A stretch of 64,000 bases of DNA, from the NCBI GenBank assembly GCA_033549345.1, contig JAWSUT010000009.1, forward strand, positions 1 to 64,000, written 5' to 3'. Shown in pieces: positions 7,920-17,136 of this stretch. Position 1 is the stretch's first letter, and every line of letters begins with the position of its first letter. A program made the position numbers and the translations under genes. The stretch is from JAWSUT01 sp033549345 (lineage in GTDB: Bacteria > Bacillota > Dethiobacteria > Dethiobacterales > Dethiobacteraceae). Below the pieces are notes generated by a model. The model did not search any database. It saw only the letters and a list, made by a program, of their open reading frames with translations, and was not told the DNA's origin.

Positions 7920-8975
7920 ATGAATAATATCTTCTCCCCGTTATTTACCCGTATGGCTCAAAAATATTCGCGCTTTCCCGTAAGCTGCGGTGTTATAATT
8001 GCGGAAGGACCGCATGAGCAGTCGGGCTTTGCACGTTTACGGGAGAATACGGCCCTGCTTGAAACATTCACCTGTGTTGAAGAACTGGTCAAGCTGGTCT
8101 ATACACCGCACCTGCCGGATATCATTTGTGTTTCCGCAACTCCCACACAAAGAGCTGGCATTTTTTTTTCCGACTTACTCGCCGCCCTGGATGAAGAGAA
8201 TCTTCAGTTCATTCTGACTGAAGAAAAAATGATTCTGGATTCGCTGGGACTGAGTGCAGACAAAAAGGAAATTCCCGCACTTTTGGCACAGATGGGTTTT
8301 TCGCTGCGGCCTTCGCCAAGGCACCACGCGGCCCGTTCCGTTTCTGTTGCTTTATGTGGGTACTATTATTTAAACAAAGAATATGAACATCTAAAGCATC
8401 AGCAGAGCATCGTCCCGTTAGTCATTGACACCCACCCGCTGTACACTTTTCTACGACAGATTCCTTACGGGGAAGTGTCAACCTTTGCCGATGCTGCCAA
8501 ATCCCTCGGGCTGCAGTGGAATGAACAGACAATTATGGAATCTTTGCACCGCCTGCCTGCCGGAGCGGATGTTCCCGGTCACAGAGTTGTGAATCGTGAC
8601 GGTTCCCTGAGTTCCGGTTATCCGGGAGGCATGCGTGCCCAGAAAGAACGGCTGAAATGGGAACTGGTTCCCATGCTCGATGCCTGCCGGGTCGATCTGA
8701 AAAAAGCCCGTTGGAGCCGCAATAAATATCGCCCACTTGTTAATTATTTGCGTCACAGTGTACCGGAAGCGCAGTTTCTTGAACTGCACTTTCATGAGCT
8801 GGAACAGATTATCAATGCACCTCTTCCGCGCGCAGCAAAACGGCTGGGGTCCTGGTGGCGGGACAATAAGTCCCATGCGGCCATCTGGTTGGATGCCGGA
8901 TGCCGTATTGCACGTGTAAACCTTCAGACACAAACAGTAACCTTCTCCCGCAGGAATGCGGATACCCGAACATAA
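7920..8975 (+). CDS. Alkyltransferase-like (ATL) fusion protein with C-terminal DUF7662-like domain
   Basis: A 351-residue protein with three visible parts. The middle (about 173-265) matches the O6-alkylguanine-DNA alkyltransferase fold: THPLYTFLRQIPYGEVSTFADAAK, then PAGADVPGHRVVNRDGSLSSGYPGG. The usual PCHRV active site reads PGHRV (Gly220), as in non-catalytic ATL proteins that flag O6-alkyl lesions. The C-terminal part (about 272-347: YRPLVNYLRHSVPE, LPRAAKRLGSWWRDNKSHAAIWLDAG) matches the small domain often called DUF7662. The N-terminal 160 residues (PDIICVSATPTQ, later PRHHAARSVSVALCGYYYL) are unassigned, with a faint RuvC/RNase H look. The ATG at 7920 lies 6 nt after AAGGGG. It is the first gene of the repair block, 14 nt before the SbcD-like gene. 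Confidence 0.75.
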   Translation: MNNIFSPLFTRMAQKYSRFPVSCGVIIAEGPHEQSGFARLRENTALLETFTCVEELVKLVYTPHLPDIICVSATPTQRAGIFFSDLLAALDEENLQFILTEEKMILDSLGLSADKKEIPALLAQMGFSLRPSPRHHAARSVSVALCGYYYLNKEYEHLKHQQSIVPLVIDTHPLYTFLRQIPYGEVSTFADAAKSLGLQWNEQTIMESLHRLPAGADVPGHRVVNRDGSLSSGYPGGMRAQKERLKWELVPMLDACRVDLKKARWSRNKYRPLVNYLRHSVPEAQFLELHFHELEQIINAPLPRAAKRLGSWWRDNKSHAAIWLDAGCRIARVNLQTQTVTFSRRNADTRT

Positions 8976-8989
8976 GGAAGTGAAAGCAC

Positions 8990-10108
8990 ATGCGCGTACT
9001 GCACCTGGCCGACCTGCATTTAGGCTGGCAACCGGAGTTTCTGCACGACAAAAAAGAAGAGAGAGCCAGAGAACGTGACAATTTACTTACCCGGGCTGCC
9101 AATTTTGCGCTGGATGCCAAAAATGAAATATGCGCGGTGATTATCGCCGGTGATCTGTTTGAAACACACCGGCCGCCCAAGGCCCTTGTTGAATCGGTCC
9201 TTGGGCAGCTGCAGCGCCTGGACCGTGCCGGCATATTTTTGCTGACCGTCCCCGGGAACCACGATGAAATTACTTATCATGACTCCGTCTACCGTAGCGA
9301 AGGGCATCGCTGGCCCGGAGTTCTGGCCGATAACCCCCTGCCGCAGGAAATCGCGCGCCTGGAGTTGGCGGGCAGGACCACCGCTTTTTACGGACTGGCA
9401 TATACCGGCGGTGTTACACGTACATCCCCGCCTTTGGCCGATTTTCCCAAAGGGGAAGCTCACAGGCATATCGGCATCCTGCACGGCAGCCTTAACTGGG
9501 ATGCCGGGGACAGGAGCCTGCCCATAGCGTCGGACGCAGTATCCCGCAGTGGCTATGACTGTCTCGCCCTGGGGCATATTCACGGCCATTCCGTCCGTCA
9601 CCTGGGTAAAACGGTGGCGTGTTATGCCGGCGCTACAGAAGCCAAAGGATTTAACGATCCCGGCTGCGGTGTGTTTACCATACTCAATCTGAACGACGGT
9701 GTGCGTGTGGAAACGGCTGACGCAGCATGCCGGCCCTGTCTGACATATGATCTTGAGCTGTCCGAATTCGATACCCTGCAGGAAGTGGCCGAGGCCGTCA
9801 AAAGCTGGGCAGATCCGGAAGCCATAGTGCGTGTGGCCTTAAAAGGACAGGCAAACTTTCAGGCAGATGCAGACGCTCTGCAGGAGGACTATGCTCACCT
9901 TTTCTACCATCTGCAGGTTGAGAGCGCCGGTATTTATCTTGATGACTCGATTATCGCCGGATTGTCTGCGGAGCCCACAATCCGGGGTTACTTTGTCAAA
10001 AAGATGAAGGCACGGCTTGAAGCGGCGAAAAACGAAGAAGAAAAAGAAGTTTTACGCCGTGCACTCTTCAGAGGTGTGGCAGCACTGCAGGGAGGTGTCA
10101 AACCATGA
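8990..10108 (+). CDS. DNA repair exonuclease, SbcD/Mre11/YhaO-like metallophosphoesterase
   Basis: A 372-residue calcineurin-fold nuclease. Metal-binding motifs are in order: HLADLHLG (Asp8, His10), IIAGDLFE (Asp55), VPGNHDE (Asn90-His91-Asp92), ILHGSLN, and LALGHIHGHS. The C-terminal 130 residues form a capping/DNA-binding region and a charged helix (KMKARLEAAKNEEEKEVLRR). In SbcCD/Mre11-Rad50 pairs this subunit cuts DNA ends and hairpins under control of the ATPase partner, encoded immediately downstream with a 4-nt ATGA overlap. Overall it looks closer to Bacillus YhaO than to E. coli SbcD, which is my judgement from pairing and layout. It follows the ATL fusion by 14 nt. Confidence 0.88.
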   Translation: MRVLHLADLHLGWQPEFLHDKKEERARERDNLLTRAANFALDAKNEICAVIIAGDLFETHRPPKALVESVLGQLQRLDRAGIFLLTVPGNHDEITYHDSVYRSEGHRWPGVLADNPLPQEIARLELAGRTTAFYGLAYTGGVTRTSPPLADFPKGEAHRHIGILHGSLNWDAGDRSLPIASDAVSRSGYDCLALGHIHGHSVRHLGKTVACYAGATEAKGFNDPGCGVFTILNLNDGVRVETADAACRPCLTYDLELSEFDTLQEVAEAVKSWADPEAIVRVALKGQANFQADADALQEDYAHLFYHLQVESAGIYLDDSIIAGLSAEPTIRGYFVKKMKARLEAAKNEEEKEVLRRALFRGVAALQGGVKP

Positions 10109-13100
10109 GTGTTCGCTGGAATACCCTGACACTGCGCGGTTTTGGCCGATATAAGGATGAGGTCACCATCAGTTTTGAGCCGGGAATCAATGTGTGTATT
10201 GAAGGTAACGAGCAAGGAAAATCCACATTGGCAGCCGGCATGGCAGCCGTGATCTACGGCCTTCCGGCAGATTCAAACCCTCGTGCTTTCGGGCAGGAAC
10301 GATACCGAAACTGGTATGGGCCATCCCGTTTCGAAGGAGAACTGGAGTTTACGGCCGGGGACGCGCAGTATCGGATCCAAAGAAATTTTGAAACACACCG
10401 GATCAGCCTGCAGACGTTTACCGACGGACAATGGGCGGAAATTGTCAGCGGCGAGCATAACCCGCAGGCCCGCAAGCCGAACACGGCGTATGAAAGCAAA
10501 ATAACGGAGCTTTTCGGCATTGCAGGACGGGAACTCTTTATGTCCACGTTCTTTATTACGCAGCCTATCCCTGAAGGAGAAAAAATTATTCCTGAAATAC
10601 AGCAGCTTCTTTCAGGCACGGGGGGGCATTATCGTGATGCCCTGAATGTGCTGACCGACGAGCTGAAAAACATAACCCGTTATACCGGGCGAGCTGGCGT
10701 GACATCACAGGACATGCGTCAGGACAGGCGTTTGGAAAAAACAGAAAGTCAGATAGCCGAAATAGAGCAGGAAATCCAAAAAAGCGAAAGCATTTTGCTG
10801 GAATTACAGGAAGTAACACAGGACATCCGCAAAAACAAAGAGCGCCGGAAGACACTGACGGCTCTGTTGGCTGAAAGGCACAGACTGCTTGAAGCCTGGC
10901 GGTTGTGGCGAACACTTCGTGATCGCTATGACGATGCCGTTGCCCGACAGGGGACGCTTGGCGATGCTCAGGAACAGGCGGCTCTGCTGCTGTTGTCGGT
11001 GCGGGAAATAACAAAGCGGCTGGAAACAGAGTTTGCACATTTTTTGCGTATGCCGCCGGAAACAGGTGAAGACCTGGCCGAACTGACCCGTTTAAGGGAA
11101 GCTAATAAACAGCTGACAGCGGAGTGCGGGCAGGTTCAGGCAGACATTGACTCGATGCACAGCTCTCTAAACAGGACAAATGAGCTGCTGCAGGAATTGT
11201 CGGCTGTACGGGGCCGTCCTTCACTGGTGCGGGACTGCCTTGAACTGCGAAAGCTTGTTGCCAGGGAACAGGAAATGCTGCAGGCTGTAGATGCAGCTGT
11301 ACAAAATGTAGAGACGATCAGGGAGCAACTGGCGCAAAAACCATGTCTGGACAAACTGGGCAAATCACCGAGCCAGTCTGTACAGTCGCTGCAAAGAGCA
11401 GCATCCCGTCTGCTGACAGAGTGGGCGGCCTTTCGCGGGAACATGGAGCGGCAGAGCAAGCTAAACAGCCGGCTGGCCGATGAATACCGCCTGTTTGAAG
11501 AAGCGGAAGAAAGCCTTTTGGAACTGCTTGCAGTGTATGAGACCACCAGGCTGCGGCTGGAGAATAATCTCGCCGAAGCAGAAGCGGACAGGGGCAGGGC
11601 AATACAGAAGATTGAAGAAACCCAGGCTGCCCGCAAACAATACCGGCAATCTTTTGGTGATCTGGAACGCCTCGGAGAAGATGCACCGGGACTGGTAAGC
11701 CGAAAAATTGAATTATTGGAAGCACAAAAGCGGGAAGAAGATGTCCTTAGGAATATCGCCACAGTGGTATCAATCTCGGGGCGTAAGGCCTGGGTCGGTG
11801 CGTTTTTTGCAGCACTGGCTGCCGGTGCCGCTCTGTTTACCCAGACGGATGCTGCTGTGCCTGCTCTGGCGGCTTCAGCCGGAACAGGGCTGCTTGTCTA
11901 TCTTATCCTGCGTTTGCTGTCAGGAAAACAGAAAGCCGCACTCCCTCAGGAAAAACTGGGTGAAATCAATATTGCCATGCGTCAGGTGGATATGCAGCTG
12001 GGCACTTTTGCCTCGCTGGGAGCCACTCAGCTTGGTGAACTCAGGGAAAGACTGCGCCAGCGGGAGGCTATGGCCCGACGGCTTGCAGAGCTGGAGGCAG
12101 AGCAGCCCGATGACGGCACGCTGGCCGTACTTAAACAGACACTTGATACGGCGCAGGCCGAATATCGTGCGTTTACTGAGCGCACCGCCGAGGCAGCCAA
12201 CCACTACGGTGATATTCCGGCGGCGTTTGCCGACTGGCGTGATACAGCACGGCAGGCATCTGATCTGCGGAAGCAAACCACGGAGTTTGCGAAACGTCAT
12301 GGAATATCTGACCCTGCCGGGCTTTTTGCCAGTCCGGCCGAGGGCCTGTCGGATCCCTGGCCGGAGGTGACCTGCTTAGCCGGTGTCTTTAACATCCCGG
12401 TGGGTTCGGTAGAAGATGTCCTGAACTGGCTTGAAAACCTCGATGATAACTGGTGGTCAAATGCCGTCCAGGAGGCTGCGGCATTCGAGAAGCTAAGCGA
12501 TGCGCTGCGGGATGCGCAGCATGAACTGACCGCGCTTACCGGTCTGGAAAACAGGGAACGTCTGGAAACGCTGAAAGCGGAGATTGATGCCATGCGTAAA
12601 CTTACTGCGCCTTTTGATGAACAAACGGACAGCGGCGAACTGGCACAGATGCTCAAAAAGAGCGCGGCTGCCGAAGAAGAATACGTCAGGCAGCAGGCGG
12701 CCCTGGAAGCCGCCGGGGAAAAAAAGGACCAGCTTAACGAAAAACAAGAGCGTTTGGCTGAAAAACAAATACCGCTGCAGGAGCGGCTTGCCTTACTTCT
12801 GGAAACAGGGGATGCTCCCGAAGTGCTGCTGGAGCAGTGGCGGCATGTGCAGGAATTAAAACGGGAACGCAGTGAAGACGAGAAAAAACTTGCCGGAATC
12901 CTGTCTGCGCACGGAGTATCTACAGCCGATGAACTGCGCAATAAGGCCTCTGATGCCACAAACCGCGCTATAGGCCTGTTTAACGAGTGGGACAAGCTGC
13001 AAAGTGATTTTCCCTCCCTGCCGGGCACGAAGGAATCAGACCCGGCCCGTCTGGAGTCTTCCTACCGAGAGCTGGAAAGTGAAGTTGCACGCCTGCAGGA

Positions 13101-13680
13101 GGAGGAAGAGACGCTGCACGGCGATGTGCGGGAGTTGGAACTGCGACTGGCCCGGCTGCAGGGTAATGCGCCGCTCAACATTGCAGCAGGAAAAGCGAGG
13201 TTGCGGGAGCTTTTACAGGAAAGAGACCGGCTGCAGCGTGAGAGTGCCGCCATAGAGGTGGCTTACCGGGAGATGGCGGCTGCCATTGATGATTTTTCGC
13301 TGTCATACAGGCAGGAGTTTGCTGATAAGACAACAGAGTACTTCACAAAAATTACCGGTGTTGCCAAGAGGCACATCCAGGTGGAAGAAGATTTTTCTGT
13401 TAAAGTGGTGGAAGACGGCAGGACGGCAGATGTGTCGCAGCTTAGTCAGGGGGCACGTGACCAGCTATATATTTCTCTTCGCCTGGCCATTGCAGATTTA
13501 CTGGCGGGAGACTCGGCCATGCCGTTTATCTTTGACGACCCCTTTCTAAACTGGGATCAGCAAAGATGCCGGCGGATTCGCAGCGCACTTGCAGAAATGG
13601 AGGGCGGCCGCCAGATTCTTTTACTTTCACATAGTGATGATTTTACCGGCTGGGGCAAACAGTGTCGCAAGCAGCTATAG
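10105..13680 (+). CDS. SbcC/Rad50/YhaN-like SMC-type ATPase with central transmembrane hairpin
   Basis: A 1191-residue ABC/SMC-type ATPase. The Walker A is GNEQGKST (34-41); the signature LSQGARDQLYISLRLA and Walker B PFIFDDPF lie at about 1112-1146 near the C-terminus. The long middle is rich in Leu, Glu, Gln and Arg and should form coiled coils. At about residues 560-605 two hydrophobic segments (VGAFFAALAAGAALF and ALAASAGTGLLVYLILRLL) form a probable membrane hairpin, seen in YhaN-type proteins and absent from classical SbcC. No clear zinc-hook CxxC is visible at the apex. It is translationally coupled to the nuclease gene by ATGA overlap, so a nuclease-ATPase complex tethered to the membrane is inferred. 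AddB starts 9 nt downstream. Confidence 0.87.
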   Translation: MSVRWNTLTLRGFGRYKDEVTISFEPGINVCIEGNEQGKSTLAAGMAAVIYGLPADSNPRAFGQERYRNWYGPSRFEGELEFTAGDAQYRIQRNFETHRISLQTFTDGQWAEIVSGEHNPQARKPNTAYESKITELFGIAGRELFMSTFFITQPIPEGEKIIPEIQQLLSGTGGHYRDALNVLTDELKNITRYTGRAGVTSQDMRQDRRLEKTESQIAEIEQEIQKSESILLELQEVTQDIRKNKERRKTLTALLAERHRLLEAWRLWRTLRDRYDDAVARQGTLGDAQEQAALLLLSVREITKRLETEFAHFLRMPPETGEDLAELTRLREANKQLTAECGQVQADIDSMHSSLNRTNELLQELSAVRGRPSLVRDCLELRKLVAREQEMLQAVDAAVQNVETIREQLAQKPCLDKLGKSPSQSVQSLQRAASRLLTEWAAFRGNMERQSKLNSRLADEYRLFEEAEESLLELLAVYETTRLRLENNLAEAEADRGRAIQKIEETQAARKQYRQSFGDLERLGEDAPGLVSRKIELLEAQKREEDVLRNIATVVSISGRKAWVGAFFAALAAGAALFTQTDAAVPALAASAGTGLLVYLILRLLSGKQKAALPQEKLGEINIAMRQVDMQLGTFASLGATQLGELRERLRQREAMARRLAELEAEQPDDGTLAVLKQTLDTAQAEYRAFTERTAEAANHYGDIPAAFADWRDTARQASDLRKQTTEFAKRHGISDPAGLFASPAEGLSDPWPEVTCLAGVFNIPVGSVEDVLNWLENLDDNWWSNAVQEAAAFEKLSDALRDAQHELTALTGLENRERLETLKAEIDAMRKLTAPFDEQTDSGELAQMLKKSAAAEEEYVRQQAALEAAGEKKDQLNEKQERLAEKQIPLQERLALLLETGDAPEVLLEQWRHVQELKRERSEDEKKLAGILSAHGVSTADELRNKASDATNRAIGLFNEWDKLQSDFPSLPGTKESDPARLESSYRELESEVARLQEEEETLHGDVRELELRLARLQGNAPLNIAAGKARLRELLQERDRLQRESAAIEVAYREMAAAIDDFSLSYRQEFADKTTEYFTKITGVAKRHIQVEEDFSVKVVEDGRTADVSQLSQGARDQLYISLRLAIADLLAGDSAMPFIFDDPFLNWDQQRCRRIRSALAEMEGGRQILLLSHSDDFTGWGKQCRKQL

Positions 13681-13689
13681 GAGGCAACT

Positions 13690-16600
13690 ATGACTGTCCG
13701 CTTTATTCTGGGCCGTGCAGGCAGTGGTAAAACGTCAGCCTGTCAGGAGTCCATAGCACACATTAGTAAAACAGAACCCGTTGGGTCGCCTCTGATTTTC
13801 TTGACACCGGAACAGGCCACGTTTCAGATGGAACGCGAACTGGCCGTCCGCTGCGGCGGTGGTACATTCAGAGCACAGGTACTCTCTTTCCGGCGGCTTG
13901 CCCACCATCTGCTCCAGACATACGGCGGGCATGCACCTGTTATGAGTGAATTAGGCAGGCAAATGGCCCTGCGGCGGATGCTGCAGCAGTATGCCGGAAG
14001 TCTGGAAACCTTCGGCAAGGCAGCCCGCCAGCCACGGTTTTGTGAAGAACTGGCCGTGCAGATTCGAGAACTGAAGAATTACCGCATTGAACCTGAACAA
14101 TTACGGAACATGGCCCGGGCAGAGGATACGCCGGCAAGGCTGCGCGGCAAACTGGCTGACCTGGCCGTCATTTTCGCAGAGTATGCTTCGTTTACAGCCG
14201 GACGGTATACAGACCCTGAAGACACCCTGACTTTACTGGCCAAGGCCGTCTCCAACGGAGCGCTGCCGCAGGGCACGCGGGTTTGGGTGGACGGCTTTGC
14301 CGGCTTTACCGAACAGGAATACCAAGTGATTGGCTCTCTGCTGCAAAACACGGAACATGTTGAAATTGCTCTTTGCCTGGACCCGGCTCACCTACCGGAA
14401 GATCCCGGGGAAGACGAATTATTTCATCCCACACTGGATACCTATCGCCGCCTGCGCCGCGTATGCGGTTCGGCCGGCGTACGTGTGCTGCCGGCGGTTC
14501 AGCTGCCTGCAGACCAAAAAAACACCCGTTTCTCCCGGGAACCGGCACTGTCCCATCTAGAGGAAACATTCGACCGGCTGCCGCCGGCCAGGTATACCGA
14601 AGAAGTCAAATCCGTCAGTCTGGCCACAGCCGCCGGCACCCGTACGGAAGTGGAAGCCGCTGCGCGTGATATCCTGCACCTTGTCCGGGAGAAAGGCTGG
14701 CGGTTTAGGGATATTGGTATCATTCTGCGTGATTTTAACCGCTACCATGACCTGGTAGCGGCCGTCTTTACCGATTATGGCATCCCTTGCTTTATCGACA
14801 ACAGAAGGGATGCGGCACATCATCCGCTGCTGGAGCTGCTCCGGTCTGCACTGGATGCGGCGCAAACAAACCTGCAAAGCCGGTCAGTCTTTCAGATGCT
14901 AAAGACTGACTTTTTTCCGTTGGCAAGAGTGGATGCCGACAGGCTGGAAAATTACGTGCGTGCCCACGGCATCCGCGGCGGCCGCTGGATTGACGGGCAG
15001 CCGTGGTCATACAGGCTGCATCTGAGTCTGGCAGAAGAGCAGTACACGGCGGGGGATGAGGAATTTCCGGCTGAAATAAACAGAGCAAAAGAGGTATTTG
15101 CCGCCTATTACGGCCCGTTGCACAGAAATATGGCACAGGGAGGCAGACGCGCTGCGCACACTTTCTGTCAGGCTCTATGGTCGTTTATGGAGAGCCTGGG
15201 TGTGGAAGAAACCCTGCAGCACTGGACGGCTGCGGATGAGGCAAGAAATGACAGATTAAAAGCCTCGGAGCACCGGCAGGTCTGGCAGGGGATCATGGAA
15301 ATACTCGACCAGGTTTCTGAGATACTTGGGGATCAGGAGATGAATTTACAGGAGTTTTGTCAGGTGGTACTCTCCGGAATGGAGGCCCTGACACTGGGTC
15401 TGGTTCCCGCCGGCCTTGATCAGGTGGTGGTAGGCAATGTTGAACGCTCCAGACAGCCCAATCTGCGGGCAGCCTACGTTCTGGGCATGAGTGAGGGAGA
15501 TTTCCCGGCACGGGCAGCCGAAGAAGGCCTATTTGCCGATGAAGAAAGGGATGTTATGGCGGCGTCCGGCATGGAACTGGCCGCTTCACGGCGTCAGAAG
15601 CTGTTTCATGAGCAATATTTATCTTATATTGCGCTGACACGCTCTTGTGAGTACCTCTGGGTGAGCTGCCCGCTGGCGGATGAGGAAGGCAAGGCCAAGC
15701 GCCCGTCATCTTTATTTAACCGCCTGCGGGAAATGTTTCCCGGAGTGGCTGTTGAATTTTACGGAAACACCCCTGATGAAGAAGGGGACCTTCATTTCCT
15801 GGCCGGGAGGAACAACACTGCGGCCGCCCTTCTTTTACAGGCAGGCAAGCTAAAGGCAGCAGGCCATGTGTCGCCTTTCTGGCAGGCAGTTTATCACGAA
15901 GCAATACTGCTGCCGGACATGGCCGCACGGATGCAGCTGCTCTGGCCCTCTCTGTCACACAACAATTCAGTGTCTTCTCTGTCCGGGGAAACAGTGCAGG
16001 CATTGTTTGGCAGGCCCCTAGCCAGCAGTATTTCCCGGTTGGAGTTGTTTGCACGCTGTCCATTTGCTCATTTTGCCCGCTACGGACTCCGTCTTAAAGA
16101 AAGAGAGGAGTTTAGCGTGGATGCACCGGAGATGGGTACATTTCTTCATGCCGCTCTGAAAATTTTTGTGGAAGAACTGCTGCAGGAAGGTGTCGACTGG
16201 AGGAAACTTGAAGTCTGCGATGCGCAGGAGAGGATGGCGGCCATAGTTGAAAGGCTTATCCCGCTGTTAAACGGGGAGATTCTGCTTTCAACGGCCCGTT
16301 TGCGCTACCTGGCCGATAAACTCAAAAAGACGCTTGCGGAGGCTGTGGCAGGACTGACGGAACATGCCCGCCGCGGAGAGTTCAACCCGGCGGCTGTGGA
16401 AATGTCTTTTGGCGACAGAAAAATCCCTCCACTGCAAATCCCGCTGACGAGCCGGGAGAAACTTCTGCTGCGCGGACAGATTGACCGCATTGACGTGGCA
16501 GAAAGCGGCGACCGCATGTATTTCCGTGTCATTGACTATAAAAGCAATCCCCTGGAACTTAAGCTCTCCGACGTCTGGCACGGCCTGTCCCTGCAGCTTT

Positions 16601-17136
16601 TGGCCTATCTGTCGGTCGTCAGGGAGAACGCGGCATTGTTTTCCGAAAAAGAACCGGTCTGCGCCGGGGCGTTTTATTTTGCCCTGCAGCATCCCTTCCG
16701 CCGGGTAGACAACCCTGCGGATGCGGCGGCGCCCGATAACCGGCGCCTTCGCCTGGACGGTCTGATGCTTGCGGAGACGGACGCTTATCAACTGATGGGC
16801 GGCTCACCCGAACTGGTCCGCGCCTCCCTGAAGAAAGACGGAACCTTTACAAAAACGTCACGGGTGGCGTCAATGGACGAACTTGACGGACTTTTATCCG
16901 CTGTACATGATACGCTGGCGGAACTGGCTGCCGCTGTGATAGCCGGGAGGGCCGATGTTTTTCCATACAAGAAGGCTGACGGGAGCAGGGCCTGTACCTT
17001 TTGCGAATACATGCCTGTCTGCCGGTTTGACCTGAGCGTTGCAGGCAACTGCTATCGCAATTTGCCTGTTGTTGCAAACAGGCAGGTTTTGCAGGACGTG
17101 GCCGGACAGAAGGGAGAGAGCAGTGATGAGCAATAA
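13690..17136 (+). CDS. addB: ATP-dependent helicase/nuclease subunit AddB
   Basis: A 1148-residue AddB (RexB-like) subunit of the Gram-positive RecBCD counterpart, which resects double-strand breaks and loads RecA. It opens with a Walker A, FILGRAGSGKTSAC. A nuclease motif is visible in RVIDYKSN (Asp949, Lys951). The Fe-S cluster cysteines known from Bacillus AddB are present: Cys790 in FARCPFAHF, and Cys1102, Cys1105 and Cys1111 in CTFCEYMPVC. The length is as usual for the family. The start ATG follows AGGAGGCAACT. The 3' end overlaps addA by 11 nt, giving translational coupling of the two subunits. Confidence 0.95.
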   Translation: MTVRFILGRAGSGKTSACQESIAHISKTEPVGSPLIFLTPEQATFQMERELAVRCGGGTFRAQVLSFRRLAHHLLQTYGGHAPVMSELGRQMALRRMLQQYAGSLETFGKAARQPRFCEELAVQIRELKNYRIEPEQLRNMARAEDTPARLRGKLADLAVIFAEYASFTAGRYTDPEDTLTLLAKAVSNGALPQGTRVWVDGFAGFTEQEYQVIGSLLQNTEHVEIALCLDPAHLPEDPGEDELFHPTLDTYRRLRRVCGSAGVRVLPAVQLPADQKNTRFSREPALSHLEETFDRLPPARYTEEVKSVSLATAAGTRTEVEAAARDILHLVREKGWRFRDIGIILRDFNRYHDLVAAVFTDYGIPCFIDNRRDAAHHPLLELLRSALDAAQTNLQSRSVFQMLKTDFFPLARVDADRLENYVRAHGIRGGRWIDGQPWSYRLHLSLAEEQYTAGDEEFPAEINRAKEVFAAYYGPLHRNMAQGGRRAAHTFCQALWSFMESLGVEETLQHWTAADEARNDRLKASEHRQVWQGIMEILDQVSEILGDQEMNLQEFCQVVLSGMEALTLGLVPAGLDQVVVGNVERSRQPNLRAAYVLGMSEGDFPARAAEEGLFADEERDVMAASGMELAASRRQKLFHEQYLSYIALTRSCEYLWVSCPLADEEGKAKRPSSLFNRLREMFPGVAVEFYGNTPDEEGDLHFLAGRNNTAAALLLQAGKLKAAGHVSPFWQAVYHEAILLPDMAARMQLLWPSLSHNNSVSSLSGETVQALFGRPLASSISRLELFARCPFAHFARYGLRLKEREEFSVDAPEMGTFLHAALKIFVEELLQEGVDWRKLEVCDAQERMAAIVERLIPLLNGEILLSTARLRYLADKLKKTLAEAVAGLTEHARRGEFNPAAVEMSFGDRKIPPLQIPLTSREKLLLRGQIDRIDVAESGDRMYFRVIDYKSNPLELKLSDVWHGLSLQLLAYLSVVRENAALFSEKEPVCAGAFYFALQHPFRRVDNPADAAAPDNRRLRLDGLMLAETDAYQLMGGSPELVRASLKKDGTFTKTSRVASMDELDGLLSAVHDTLAELAAAVIAGRADVFPYKKADGSRACTFCEYMPVCRFDLSVAGNCYRNLPVVANRQVLQDVAGQKGESSDEQ

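Noticed and set aside
12297..13028. A 243-codon minus-strand open frame opposite the SMC-type ATPase gene
   Set aside because: Ser/Arg-rich composition mirrors Glu/Ala/Leu codons of the coiled coil on the plus strand. It is not a gene.
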